DNA of 64,000 bases, from the NCBI RefSeq assembly GCF_002742285.1, contig NZ_MDGM01000007.1, positions 1 to 64,000 on the forward strand. Direction: 5' to 3'. This document shows positions 1-8,475 of this stretch, in pieces. Source of the DNA: Paramylibacter kogurei. Its GTDB lineage: Bacteria > Pseudomonadota > Alphaproteobacteria > Rhodobacterales > Rhodobacteraceae. The stretch's first letter is position 1. Each line of letters starts with the position of its first letter. Position numbers and translations under genes: made by a program. The notes under the pieces were generated by a model, which did not search any database, was not told the DNA's origin, and saw only the letters and a list, made by a program, of their open reading frames with translations.

Positions 1-1320
1 GTGGCGCGGGTAACGACGTGATCGATTCAACAGATGGCTCTGGCCCTGGTGTTCCTGATGGCACACCTGGTGAGGATCCAAATGATGATCTGGACACTGT
101 AACCGGTGGTCTGGGCGATGACAGCATCTTTACTGGTGATGACGCCGATAGCATTGATGGTGGTGCTGGCAATGACACGATTGATGGTGGCATCGATGAT
201 GACACGATCAGCGGTGGTGCTGGCAATGACAGCATCATTGGTGGCGACGGCAATGATGAAATCGACGGTGGTTTGGGCGACGATACAATCGATGCAGGCG
301 ATAGCCTGAACCCAGCGACCGATGATGTTGATGCGGACCCATCTGATGATCTGGACACTGTCTTTGGCGGTGACGGCAATGACACAATCACAACAGGTGA
401 CGACGCTGACACGGTTTATGGCGGCGACGGCAATGATGTGATCGATGCGGGCATTGATGACGACAGCGTTGAAGGCGGCGCAGGTGATGACAGCATCATC
501 GGTGGCCACGGCAATGACGTGATCGATGGCGGTCTGGGCGATGACACAATCGACGCAGGCGACAGCTTGAACCCAGCAACCGACGATGTTGATGCGGACC
601 CATCCGATGATCTGGACACTGTTATTGGTGGTGCCGGTAACGACACAATCACAACCGGTGATGATGCAGATAGCATTGATGGTGGCACAGGCAACGATGT
701 GATCGATGCGGGTATTGACGACGATATCGTGAATGCAGGCGACGGTGATGACAGCGTGATCGGTGGCCATGGTAATGACCTGATCGACGGTGGTGCTGGC
801 AACGATACAATCGATGCAGGCGACAGCTTGAACCCAGCCACAGATGATGTCGACGCGGACCCATCTGATGATCTGGACACTGTCTTTGGTGGCACAGGTG
901 ATGATAGCATCGCAACCGGTGATGATGCCGATACAATCGATGGCGGCACAGGTAATGACACCATTGATGGTGGCATTGATGACGATAGCATCGCTGGTGG
1001 CGACGGTGACGACAATATCATCGGCGGCCATGGTAATGACCTGATCGAAGGCGGCGCTGGTGATGACATCATCAATTCCACAGGACCAGAGGCATCCAAC
1101 CTACCCGACGCAACCGATCCAAATCCAAACGATGATCTGGACACAGTATTTGGCGGCGACGGCAACGATGTGATCTTTACCGGCGATGATGCAGATAGCA
1201 TCGATGGCGGTGCAGGCTCTGACACAATCGACGGTGGCATCGACAATGACACCATCGATGGCGGTGCTGGCAACGACAGCCTGATCGGTGGCGCTGGCGA
1301 AGACACAATCGACGGTGGCG
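1..1320 (+). repeat. Copy 1 of long in-frame direct duplication (period 1,917 bp)
   Basis: Bases 1-1320 recur at 1918-3237 in the same frame. By eye I count about 34 nucleotide differences, all at silent positions, so the encoded segment of about 435 residues is identical. The first amino-acid difference comes at GGDGSDT versus GGDGNDN. The unit may begin upstream of the window. Confidence 0.93.
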
Positions 1321-4295
1321 ATGGTTCCGATACAATCGATGGCGGCGAAGGTGCCGATGTCTTGTTCGGCGGTGGCAATGACGATGATATCGTTGTTGGC
1401 GCGGGCGACACGGCCTTTGGTGGCGACGGCGATGATGTGTTCATTTTGGACACAAGCGATGCGGTTGATGGATCAACATTCGATATCTTCGGTGGCGAAG
1501 GCGACGAAGATGGGGTTGATCCAACCAATGGTGGTGACGGCGATACGCTTGATCTGTCCAGCTTTGGTGTGACCTCTGCCGATGTTGTCTTGTCAAATGA
1601 TGATGATGCCAATGGCGGCTTCTCTGGTGTGGCAACGATCACTGATCCGGGCACTGGCGACGTTTACACGGTGAACTTTGATGCGATTGAAAACCTGATC
1701 CTGGCCCCCGACGGCACGGTACAGGGTACATCTGGCGATGATGTGATCGACAACACCTATGTTGATCCATTTGACGGCGAGCAAATCGACAATAACGATG
1801 GCACAGGCCCAACTGGCGACGAAGACATCGTCAATGCGGGTGACGGCGACGATAGCGTGCTGGCTGGCGATGAAAACGACACCATCTATGGTGGTGACGG
1901 CAATGATACGCTGGACGGTGGCGCGGGTAACGACGTGATCGATTCAACGGATGGCTCTGGCCCTGGTGTTCCTGATGGCACACCTGGAGAGGATCCAAAT
2001 GATGATCTGGATACCGTAACCGGTGGTCTGGGCGACGACAGCATCTTTACTGGTGATGACGCCGATAGCATTGATGGCGGTGCAGGCAATGACACGATTG
2101 ACGGTGGCATCGATGATGACACGATCAGCGGTGGTGCTGGCAATGACAGCATCATTGGTGGCGACGGCAATGATGAAATCGACGGTGGTTTGGGCGACGA
2201 TACAATCGATGCAGGCGATAGCCTGAACCCAGCGACCGATGATGTTGATGCGGACCCATCTGATGATCTGGACACTGTCTTTGGCGGTGACGGCAATGAC
2301 ACAATCACAACAGGTGACGACGCTGACACGGTTTATGGTGGCGATGGCAATGATGTGATCGATGCGGGCATTGATGACGACAGCGTTGAAGGCGGCGCAG
2401 GTGATGACAGCATCATCGGTGGCCACGGCAATGACGTGATCGATGGTGGTCTGGGCGATGATACCATCGACGCAGGCGATAGCTTGAACCCAGCAACCGA
2501 CGATGTTGATGCGGACCCATCTGATGATCTGGACACTGTTATTGGTGGTGCCGGTAACGACACAATCACAACGGGTGATGATGCAGATAGCATTGATGGT
2601 GGCACAGGCAACGATGTGATCGATGCGGGTATTGACGATGATATCGTGAATGCAGGCGACGGTGATGACAGCGTGATCGGTGGTCATGGTAATGACCTGA
2701 TCGACGGTGGTGCTGGCAACGATACAATCGATGCAGGCGACAGCTTGAACCCAGCCACAGATGATGTCGACGCGGACCCATCTGATGATCTGGACACTGT
2801 CTTTGGTGGCACAGGTGATGATAGCATCGCAACCGGTGATGATGCCGATACAATCGATGGCGGCACAGGCAATGACACCATTGATGGTGGCATTGATGAC
2901 GATAGCATCGCTGGTGGCGACGGTGACGACAATATCATCGGTGGCCATGGTAATGACCTGATCGAAGGCGGCGCTGGTGATGACATCATCAATTCCACAG
3001 GACCAGAGGCATCCAACCTGCCCGACGCAACCGATCCAAATCCAAATGATGATCTGGACACGGTGTTTGGCGGCGACGGCAACGATGTGATCTTTACCGG
3101 CGATGATGCAGATAGCATCGATGGTGGCGCAGGTTCCGACACAATCGACGGTGGCATCGACAATGACACAATCGACGGTGGTGCCGGCAACGACAGCCTG
3201 ATCGGCGGCGCTGGCGAAGACACAATCGACGGTGGCGATGGCAATGATAACATTGACGGCGGCAACGACAACGATGTGATCAATGGCGGCGACGGTGCGG
3301 ATACAATCACTGGTGATGATGGTGAAGACACCATCGACGCAGGCGGCGATGACGATACAATCGCAGTTGGCGGCGGTGACAGCGCAACAGGTAATGCTGG
3401 CGATGACATCTTTACCATTGATCCAAGCCAAACCGACAACACCCCTGGCGACGATGTAATCACCATCGTTGGCGGTGAAACAGGTGAAGAAGGTTCGGGC
3501 GATGGGCTGGACGGTGATACGACCAACGACAATGGCCTGAATGATCTGGGCACTGGCTCCGGTGATGTTCTTGATCTGCGTGATCTGTTCGCGGATGGCA
3601 CGTTGACCCCTGGTGATATCAATTATGCCGGTGGTGACAATGAAGCGGGTTCATTCACATTCGTGGATGACGAAGGCGACAATGTTACGGTCAACTTCTC
3701 TGAGATTGAGAACGTTCTGGTCTGTTTCGCACGCGGCACAATGATCCGTACAGAAACAGGCGAGAAAGCAATCGAAGATTTGGTTGCTGGTGATCGTGTC
3801 ATGACCCGTGACAACGGTGTTCAAGAGCTGCGCTGGATTGGATCACGCACAGTTTCCGCCACAGGAAACTTTGCTCCGATCATGATCAAAGCGGGTGCAA
3901 TGGGCAACGATCGCGATCTGATGGTATCACCACAGCACCGCATGTTGATTGAAGGTTGGAAGGCAGAAATGCTCTATGGTGAAGCAGAAGTATTGGCCGC
4001 GGCCAAACATCTGGTGAACGGTGATAGCATTTACGCGCAAGAAGGCGGTGAAGTGGAATATTTCCACATGCTGTTCGATCAACACGAGCTGGTGATCGCC
4101 AATGGCGCGGTATCAGAAAGCTTCCACCCTGGTGAATTGGGTATGGGTTCAATGGCCGAAGAGGCCCGCGAAGAAATATTCGCATTGTTCCCAGAGCTGC
4201 GCACAGACGCCGAAAACTATGGCCCATCTGCACGCAGCAGCCTGAAATCATACGAGGCACAAATCTTGGGTGAAAACCCAGATTTCCTAAAGTAA
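3..4295 (+). CDS. RTX calcium-binding repeat protein with C-terminal Hint domain (5' partial)
   Basis: This is the C-terminal part of a very large, probably secreted or surface RTX protein. The frame is open from base 3, so the real start lies upstream of the window; the GTG at 18 is internal. Nearly all of it is glycine-aspartate nonapeptide repeats (GGxGxDxUx), which in the family bind Ca2+ and fold as parallel beta-rolls after type I secretion. The repeats are organised in 87-residue units and a 639-residue super-repeat. Each super-repeat closes with a domain of the type GDxLDL...VNFxxIEN. The last 190 residues form a Hint_2-type (Hedgehog/intein) domain that begins CFARGTMI at base 3723 and contains SPQHRML. 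Such domains can catalyse self-processing at the Cys, but processing here is inference. A terminator follows. No secretion genes are in view. The family assignment is firm; the adhesion or matrix role is unproven. Confidence 0.9.
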   Translation, partial: GAGNDVIDSTDGSGPGVPDGTPGEDPNDDLDTVTGGLGDDSIFTGDDADSIDGGAGNDTIDGGIDDDTISGGAGNDSIIGGDGNDEIDGGLGDDTIDAGDSLNPATDDVDADPSDDLDTVFGGDGNDTITTGDDADTVYGGDGNDVIDAGIDDDSVEGGAGDDSIIGGHGNDVIDGGLGDDTIDAGDSLNPATDDVDADPSDDLDTVIGGAGNDTITTGDDADSIDGGTGNDVIDAGIDDDIVNAGDGDDSVIGGHGNDLIDGGAGNDTIDAGDSLNPATDDVDADPSDDLDTVFGGTGDDSIATGDDADTIDGGTGNDTIDGGIDDDSIAGGDGDDNIIGGHGNDLIEGGAGDDIINSTGPEASNLPDATDPNPNDDLDTVFGGDGNDVIFTGDDADSIDGGAGSDTIDGGIDNDTIDGGAGNDSLIGGAGEDTIDGGDGSDTIDGGEGADVLFGGGNDDDIVVGAGDTAFGGDGDDVFILDTSDAVDGSTFDIFGGEGDEDGVDPTNGGDGDTLDLSSFGVTSADVVLSNDDDANGGFSGVATITDPGTGDVYTVNFDAIENLILAPDGTVQGTSGDDVIDNTYVDPFDGEQIDNNDGTGPTGDEDIVNAGDGDDSVLAGDENDTIYGGDGNDTLDGGAGNDVIDSTDGSGPGVPDGTPGEDPNDDLDTVTGGLGDDSIFTGDDADSIDGGAGNDTIDGGIDDDTISGGAGNDSIIGGDGNDEIDGGLGDDTIDAGDSLNPATDDVDADPSDDLDTVFGGDGNDTITTGDDADTVYGGDGNDVIDAGIDDDSVEGGAGDDSIIGGHGNDVIDGGLGDDTIDAGDSLNPATDDVDADPSDDLDTVIGGAGNDTITTGDDADSIDGGTGNDVIDAGIDDDIVNAGDGDDSVIGGHGNDLIDGGAGNDTIDAGDSLNPATDDVDADPSDDLDTVFGGTGDDSIATGDDADTIDGGTGNDTIDGGIDDDSIAGGDGDDNIIGGHGNDLIEGGAGDDIINSTGPEASNLPDATDPNPNDDLDTVFGGDGNDVIFTGDDADSIDGGAGSDTIDGGIDNDTIDGGAGNDSLIGGAGEDTIDGGDGNDNIDGGNDNDVINGGDGADTITGDDGEDTIDAGGDDDTIAVGGGDSATGNAGDDIFTIDPSQTDNTPGDDVITIVGGETGEEGSGDGLDGDTTNDNGLNDLGTGSGDVLDLRDLFADGTLTPGDINYAGGDNEAGSFTFVDDEGDNVTVNFSEIENVLVCFARGTMIRTETGEKAIEDLVAGDRVMTRDNGVQELRWIGSRTVSATGNFAPIMIKAGAMGNDRDLMVSPQHRMLIEGWKAEMLYGEAEVLAAAKHLVNGDSIYAQEGGEVEYFHMLFDQHELVIANGAVSESFHPGELGMGSMAEEAREEIFALFPELRTDAENYGPSARSSLKSYEAQILGENPDFLK
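91..1138 (+). repeat. Tandem 261-bp (87-codon) units inside each duplication copy
   Basis: The landmark DDLDTV codons recur with TGGACAC at 91, 352, 613, 874 and 1138, giving spacings of 261, 261, 261 and 264 bp. They recur again at 2008, 2269, 2530, 2791 and 3055. Each unit is one spacer rich in Pro, Asp and Ser followed by about seven RTX nonapeptides. The middle three spacers in each copy share DAGDSLNPATDD; the first and last spacers differ. Confidence 0.85.
1918..3237 (+). repeat. Copy 2 of long in-frame direct duplication
   Basis: This is the second copy of the 1-1320 segment, offset by 1,917 bp (639 codons). The approximately 600 bp between the copies (1321-1917) encodes a divergent non-duplicated stretch with a GDTLDL domain. 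It is related to, but different from, the stretch at 3238-3720 that follows copy 2 and leads into the Hint domain. Confidence 0.93.
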
Positions 4296-4318
4296 GATTG
4301 GGTTAATAAAAATTATAA

Positions 4319-4347
4319 GGTCGCGATTAATTTCGCGGCCTTTTTTT
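4319..4347 (+). terminator. Rho-independent terminator after the RTX gene
   Basis: An 8-bp stem (GGTCGCGA pairing with TCGCGGCC, one G-U pair) with a short AT loop is followed by seven T. It lies 24 bp after the RTX stop codon. Confidence 0.85.
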
Positions 4348-4398
4348 ATGCGTTGTTGATGATTATGCATGCATGTAGGAAATCAAAGAAAGCGGCCA

Positions 4399-4863
4399 AT
4401 GAAAAAACTAAAATCTGCGCGACGATTTAGTGGCCCGACATTAATCGTTCCCTTGGCATTCATTACGTTTGGGTTGTTGAGCTATGCTTTGGGTTACGCT
4501 TTTTCGTTGCAACAGCGCAATTTTCGCGATGGCGCGATTGAACAACGCGTGCATGTGATGGAAATTGGGCGGCTCGCAACAGATAACAGCGCGGATATAA
4601 TCTATACCTTTGGAACCAAAAACAGCGAAGGCGAACCGGTTTTTTATGAAAATTCAGAATGGCCGACACGCCAAATTATTCACAATAAAGGTGATGTTGT
4701 GCCTGGATTATATAATCAACTTACGGGCCAAATTACGAGCATTGCGGTTTTTGAACGCCCGCAAGGGATGGTTTACATCCCCAAAATATTTGGCGGTTTT
4801 TTCATATTTGCGGGCGTATTGATCGGATATTTTTTCTGGCGTGACCCAGTGTATGAATATTAG
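4399..4863 (+). CDS. Small two-TM membrane protein, DUF3592-like
   Basis: The product is a 154-residue hypothetical membrane protein. It has a basic N-terminus, a transmembrane segment at about residues 13-33 and a second at about 128-148 (GGFFIFAGVLIGYFF). Between them is a domain of about 90 residues that probably faces the periplasm. The layout (helix, YxF-containing beta domain, GDVVPGLYN, helix) resembles DUF3592 proteins, but this rests on pattern only. The ATG at 4399 is preferred because it begins MKKLK before the first helix; an in-frame ATG 30 bp upstream has no better ribosome site. It ends 13 bp before the convergent DUF1150 gene. Its function is unknown. Confidence 0.7.
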   Translation: MKKLKSARRFSGPTLIVPLAFITFGLLSYALGYAFSLQQRNFRDGAIEQRVHVMEIGRLATDNSADIIYTFGTKNSEGEPVFYENSEWPTRQIIHNKGDVVPGLYNQLTGQITSIAVFERPQGMVYIPKIFGGFFIFAGVLIGYFFWRDPVYEY

Positions 4864-4876
4864 CGCCTATACGTGA

Positions 4877-5101
4877 TTAGTGCACGCTCACAGGTGTGAA
4901 TTCATATGTTCGTGCAACGGCAAATGCCGCACCGCGATCCGTGGCCAATGCAATACATTCGCCTGTTTCATCGTGAATGGCATATTTTGGTGCGTTTTCT
5001 TGTGTCCCTTCGAAAAATTCACGTGGAATTTCATCGGGATTGATGGCGCGCACATAAACCAGCCGCCCTGCATCCAGTGTTTCAGTTGCAAAATCGTCCA
5101 T
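4877..5101 (-). CDS. DUF1150 family protein
   Basis: The product is a 74-residue acidic protein with the DUF1150 pattern: an early RLVYVRAI stretch, then APKYAIHDETGECIALATDR. It lies directly downstream of hsp20 on the same strand with a 10-nt gap, the arrangement commonly seen in Rhodobacterales, so it is probably cotranscribed and heat inducible. I chose the ATG at 5101 (MDDFATETL); a longer frame would begin inside the hsp20 gene. The biochemical function is unknown. A role alongside the small heat-shock protein is inferred only from linkage. Confidence 0.85.
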   Translation of the reverse strand: MDDFATETLDAGRLVYVRAINPDEIPREFFEGTQENAPKYAIHDETGECIALATDRGAAFAVARTYEFTPVSVH

Positions 5102-5111
5102 CAGGTTCGCC

Positions 5112-5528
5112 CTATTTTTTGTGTTTAATTTCGATGGTTTGCACAACCGTATTTGGAATCGTGCGTTGCAGATCGACATGAAGCAATCCATTTTCCATGG
5201 ATGCGCCCGCGACCTCTACCCCATCGGCCAAGACAAAGCTACGCTGAAATTGGCGCGCAGCGATACCGCGATGCAGATAAACGCGGCCCTCTGAATCGTC
5301 TTCTTGGCGGCCACGGATCACCAGTTGGCTGTCTTCTAATGTGATCGACATATCCTGTTCACGAAACCCTGCAACCGCAAGTGTGATGCGATAAGATGTT
5401 TCAGAACTTTGTTCGATATTATACGGCGGGTAACCTTCGTTCCCCGATTTTGCGGATAATTCCACCAAACGATCCAACTGTTCAAACCCCAACAAAAACG
5501 GGTGTGACGCGAATGAAATTTTGCTCAT
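5112..5528 (-). CDS. Small heat-shock protein, Hsp20/alpha-crystallin family
   Basis: The product (138 residues) is an ATP-independent holdase that binds unfolding proteins in the cytoplasm and passes them to DnaK/ClpB. The alpha-crystallin domain spans about residues 35-130 (YRITLAVAGF, LVIRG, then IAARQFQRSFVL and the NGLLHVDL strand). The short tail carries an IEI motif of the I-x-I type that mediates oligomer contacts in the family. Its length and N-terminal sequence fit the IbpA-like class. An RpoH-like promoter lies about 60 bp upstream and DUF1150 follows, so heat-shock control is likely. Confidence 0.95.
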   Translation of the reverse strand: MSKISFASHPFLLGFEQLDRLVELSAKSGNEGYPPYNIEQSSETSYRITLAVAGFREQDMSITLEDSQLVIRGRQEDDSEGRVYLHRGIAARQFQRSFVLADGVEVAGASMENGLLHVDLQRTIPNTVVQTIEIKHKK

Positions 5529-5585
5529 GCGAAGCCCTTGTATAAGCGACTAATAATTCAGGCCCCAATTGGCGACCCAGTGTAT

Positions 5586-5615
5586 AATATGGGGAAAACC
5601 AAATAATTTCTCAAG
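5586..5615 (-). promoter_or_regulatory. RpoH (sigma-32)-like promoter of hsp20
   Basis: Reading the minus strand, CTTGAG (5615-5610) is separated by 15 nt from CCCCATATT (5594-5586). This is very close to the sigma-32 consensus CTTGAA and CCCCATnT with 13-17 nt spacing. Transcription would begin near 5578, leaving a leader of about 50 nt before the hsp20 ATG. Confidence 0.7.
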
Positions 5616-5629
5616 TAGTTTGAGAAATT
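5605..5629. promoter_or_regulatory. Perfect 10-bp inverted repeat overlapping the hsp20 -35 box
   Basis: AATTTCTCAA (5605-5614), a 5-nt spacer and TTGAGAAATT (5620-5629) form a perfect palindrome. It covers the -35 element of the RpoH-like promoter, so a repressor operator is possible. It lies between the divergent hsp20 and DUF465 genes. Confidence 0.5.
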
Positions 5630-5686
5630 CTTGTTTTAACTGTGTCAATTGCGGTATAGCGCAGGCTTAACCCATTCATCGCGAGA

Positions 5687-5914
5687 ATGCTTGTGGACGA
5701 TAAAAAACGAAAAATGGATCGTACCGCTGTGTTGCAGGTAGAATTGGCAACGATGCGTCAACAACACCGCGATTTGGATATGGCAATTGATGCCATTCAC
5801 GAAACCGCAAATCCCGATATGTTGACCTTGCAACGATTGAAACGGCAAAAATTGGCGATCAAAGATGAAATTTCACGTCTTGAGGACGAGATTACGCCGG
5901 ATATTATTGCCTAA
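5687..5914 (+). CDS. DUF465 (YdcH-like) family protein
   Basis: The product is a 75-residue, mostly helical protein with the DUF465/YdcH pattern: LATMRQQHRDLDMAIDAI, then LQRLKRQKLAIKDEISRLED, ending ITPDIIA. Both halves look like heptad coiled coil, and the family is expected to form a helical hairpin. The function is unknown. The ATG at 5687 gives the longest product. An in-frame ATG at 5714 (MDRTAV) would start close to the conserved region and is also possible. It is followed 47 bp later by purE and is divergent from hsp20. Confidence 0.8.
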   Translation: MLVDDKKRKMDRTAVLQVELATMRQQHRDLDMAIDAIHETANPDMLTLQRLKRQKLAIKDEISRLEDEITPDIIA

Positions 5915-5961
5915 GCGGGTAAAATTGGCTACATCCCGATTTTGCACAGCCAGATAGGGCA

Positions 5962-6456
5962 ATGAATATGAACACCATCAAAGTTGGCATCATCATGGGC
6001 AGCCAATCTGATTGGCCAACAATGAAATTGGCGGCGGATATTTTGGATGAATTGGGCGTAGCCTATGAAACGAAAATCGTCTCGGCACATCGCACACCTG
6101 ATCGTTTGTGGTCATATGGCAAAACGGCGGCGGAACGTGGATTACAGGTCATTATTGCTGGCGCTGGTGGGGCGGCACATTTGCCAGGAATGATGGCGTC
6201 AAAAACCCGTGTGCCAGTTTTGGGCGTTCCCATTCAAACCAAAGCGTTAAGCGGTGTTGATAGCCTTTATTCTATCGTGCAAATGCCCAAAGGTTTTCCC
6301 GTGGGCACAATGGCAATTGGTGCGGCGGGTGCTGCCAACGCAGGATTAATGGCCGCGGCAATCTTGGCCAATAGTGATGCGGATCTGGCGACCCGTTTGG
6401 ATGATTGGCGCGCGGCATTATCAAATTCAATTGCGGATGAACCAACAGATGACTAA
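5962..6456 (+). CDS. purE: 5-(carboxyamino)imidazole ribonucleotide mutase
   Basis: PurE (164 residues) converts N5-carboxyaminoimidazole ribonucleotide to 4-carboxy-AIR in purine synthesis. Class I signatures are present: [13 protein letters not shown] near the N-terminus (phosphate and active-site loop), [10 protein letters not shown] (catalytic His) and [13 protein letters not shown]. The length matches the family. The start at 5962 follows an AGGGC stretch; the ATG two codons later is also possible. The 3' end overlaps the start of purK by 8 nt, so the two are translationally coupled, consistent with sequential steps. Confidence 0.97.
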   Translation: MNMNTIKVGIIMGSQSDWPTMKLAADILDELGVAYETKIVSAHRTPDRLWSYGKTAAERGLQVIIAGAGGAAHLPGMMASKTRVPVLGVPIQTKALSGVDSLYSIVQMPKGFPVGTMAIGAAGAANAGLMAAAILANSDADLATRLDDWRAALSNSIADEPTDD

Positions 6457-7522
6457 GCCACTAACGCAAGGCGCAACAATTGGCATTTTGGGTGGTGGGC
6501 AGCTTGGGCGTATGTTGTCCGTGGCGGCCTCGCGGCTGGGGTTTAAAACCCATATTTTTGAACCCGGTGCCAACCCACCCGCAGGCCATGTGGCGGATCA
6601 GGTCACAACTGCATCGTATGAGGATGAGGCTGCATTGCGCGGATTTGCCGATACTGTCGATGTGATTACGTTTGAATTTGAAAACATCCCCGCATCGGCG
6701 CTGGATATTTTGGAAACAATCCGACCAGTTTTACCTGCGCGAAACGCGCTTGCCACATCACAGGATCGCATCGTTGAAAAACAATTCCTCACCGACCTTG
6801 GATTGGACGTGGCGCCATTTGCCAATGTGGAAACGCCAGATGATCTGAACGCGGCGATTGAAACGGTTGGGGTGCCTTCCATTTTAAAAACGCGCCGTTT
6901 TGGATATGATGGCAAAGGTCAATCGCGTTTAAAATCCGTAGATCAGGCCGCAACGGCTTGGGCGGAATTGGGCAACACACCCTGTGTTCTGGAAGGTTTT
7001 GTTGATTTCAGCCACGAAGTGTCCGTGATCGGTGCACGTTCCCAATCTGGCGAAGTTGTCTGTTATGATCCCGGTGAAAATGTCCATCGCGATGGTATTT
7101 TGCATACCACCACCCTGCCTGCGAAATTGAATGTTTCCCAACGTATGGATGCGGTGATCCTGACCGGTAAAATCCTGAATGCATTAGAATATGTTGGCGT
7201 GATGGGTGTGGAATTGTTTGTCACCCCACAGGGATTGTTGGTGAACGAAATTGCCCCACGTGTGCATAATTCGGGTCACTGGACACAAAATGGCTGTGCC
7301 ATTGATCAATTCGAACAGCATATCCGTGCGGTTGCCGGCTGGCCATTGGGCGATGGGCAACGCCATTCAAACGTGGTGATGACCAACCTGATTGGGGATG
7401 AGGTTTTGAATGTTGCGGAATTGTCTAAAGATGCATCCGTTGGATTGCACCTTTATGGCAAGTCTGAACCCAAGGCGGGGCGCAAGATGGGCCACGTCAA
7501 TAAAATCAGTCCAAAATCTTAA
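6449..7522 (+). CDS. purK: 5-(carboxyamino)imidazole ribonucleotide synthase
   Basis: PurK (357 residues) uses ATP and bicarbonate to make N5-CAIR from AIR, the substrate of PurE. It shows an ATP-grasp fold. The N-terminal dinucleotide-like loop is [12 protein letters not shown], the glycine-rich ATP-binding segment is RFGYDGKGQ, and the Mg-binding C-terminal motif is [15 protein letters not shown] chose the ATG at 6449 (MTKPLTQG), which overlaps the purE stop; an in-frame ATG at 6437 would add four residues. No terminator is obvious between it and the convergent small gene. Confidence 0.97.
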   Translation: MTKPLTQGATIGILGGGQLGRMLSVAASRLGFKTHIFEPGANPPAGHVADQVTTASYEDEAALRGFADTVDVITFEFENIPASALDILETIRPVLPARNALATSQDRIVEKQFLTDLGLDVAPFANVETPDDLNAAIETVGVPSILKTRRFGYDGKGQSRLKSVDQAATAWAELGNTPCVLEGFVDFSHEVSVIGARSQSGEVVCYDPGENVHRDGILHTTTLPAKLNVSQRMDAVILTGKILNALEYVGVMGVELFVTPQGLLVNEIAPRVHNSGHWTQNGCAIDQFEQHIRAVAGWPLGDGQRHSNVVMTNLIGDEVLNVAELSKDASVGLHLYGKSEPKAGRKMGHVNKISPKS

Positions 7523-7536
7523 GTCGTTATCGTATT

Positions 7537-7692
7537 TTACGAGCTTACCAATGGGACGCATTTTCCAAGCGCACCATCATAGGTTTGCCCAAGACCACAT
7601 TGTGACGATTGTTGTCCGTGATCACGGCACCCTTCGGCAATTGCGGGTAGTGCAGTAAAGGTTGCAACGACGATAAACAGAAACGTTTTCAT
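7537..7692 (-). CDS. Small secreted cysteine-containing protein
   Basis: The predicted product is 51 residues. It has a classical signal peptide (MKTFLFIVVATFTALPAIA, cleavage before EGC) and a mature part of only about 32 residues with three cysteines (GCRDHG, SQCGLG, GKCVP). The spacing C-x9-C-x12-C and the GxxYDxxxGKC end resemble small chitin-binding-like modules. I would not assign binding. A GAGGA ribosome site precedes the ATG at 7692. It lies 43 bp downstream of the lipase-like gene on the same strand and may be cotranscribed. Confidence 0.65.
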   Translation of the reverse strand: MKTFLFIVVATFTALPAIAEGCRDHGQQSSQCGLGQTYDGALGKCVPLVSS

Positions 7693-7735
7693 AGCATTCC
7701 TCTTTGTTGGTGTACAAAGGGTAACACAAAAACCG

Positions 7736-8443
7736 CTATTTTTCAACGTCGTGTTTAAATGCACCTGTGCGCAGGAACACCGCTACCTGTCGAAATACCG
7801 CGGGGCTATTCATCATGAATGTATGGGTGACGGGTAAAACGATGTGGTCTTTCATCCCTTCAACCTTGGTGCTTTCGACGGAAACCTTACCGTCATCTTT
7901 ACCATCAATAATCGCGGAAAAGATCGGCGAAATGCTCTGATCGCCTGCGATAATACCCAGTTCAAAATTCACAGGGCCAAGCTGATTTGGAATGCTGTTT
8001 TTACCGGTTCCAAGCTGGTTACCAGCAACCCCATTCCAAAATTCAAAACCGGGTAAACTGCCCAATTCATCAACCACTGCACTGCCTTTGTTTGGTGGCG
8101 ACAACATCACCACGCGCCCAAGGTTTTTGGGGCGGTTTTTGGTGTTTTCCAAATAATAACGCACCATGATGCCCCCCATCGAATGGGTCACAAAATGGAT
8201 TTTCGGGGCGTCACCGCAAGCTTTGATCGCCTTTGGCATGGTAAATCTGGTCAAGGCTTCGATCTTGGCCTTGGTTGAAGGGTAATCCACGTTCACCACA
8301 TCATATCCGATGCCATCAAGTGCGGTTTCCATCGCCAAAAACGAATTGGAGCTGCGCGCCAAGCCATGCATCAAAACCACACAATCAGCGGCGGCGCTGA
8401 TGGGCGCTAAAGTGATCGCAATTGCAAATAGATGACGTTTCAT
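7736..8443 (-). CDS. Exported alpha/beta-hydrolase, lipase-like esterase
   Basis: The product is 235 residues with a signal peptide (about residues 1-19, ending ISAAA). The mature protein starts with the strand [11 protein letters not shown] (oxyanion region HG). It has a nucleophile elbow THSMGG, with the catalytic Ser in the usual G/T-H-S-x-G context, then [12 protein letters not shown] late VTHTFMM gives the likely catalytic His and DGKDDGKVS a candidate Asp. The fold matches triacylglycerol lipase/esterase families such as EstA/PGAP1-like enzymes. It probably acts in the periplasm on acyl esters; the substrate is unknown. Confidence 0.85.
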   Translation of the reverse strand: MKRHLFAIAITLAPISAAADCVVLMHGLARSSNSFLAMETALDGIGYDVVNVDYPSTKAKIEALTRFTMPKAIKACGDAPKIHFVTHSMGGIMVRYYLENTKNRPKNLGRVVMLSPPNKGSAVVDELGSLPGFEFWNGVAGNQLGTGKNSIPNQLGPVNFELGIIAGDQSISPIFSAIIDGKDDGKVSVESTKVEGMKDHIVLPVTHTFMMNSPAVFRQVAVFLRTGAFKHDVEK

Positions 8444-8475
8444 GGCGATAATCTAGTATCGGATACTTTGAAATA

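Noticed and set aside
91-3240. CRISPR-like repeat array
   Set aside because: The repeats are in-frame 27-bp and 261-bp coding repeats without unique spacers or cas genes.
27-3622. Long antisense open frames opposite the RTX gene
   Set aside because: These arise from the biased GGN-GAY codons in the RTX repeats. Their translations are low-complexity and repeat with the same 261-bp period, with no start site or homology.
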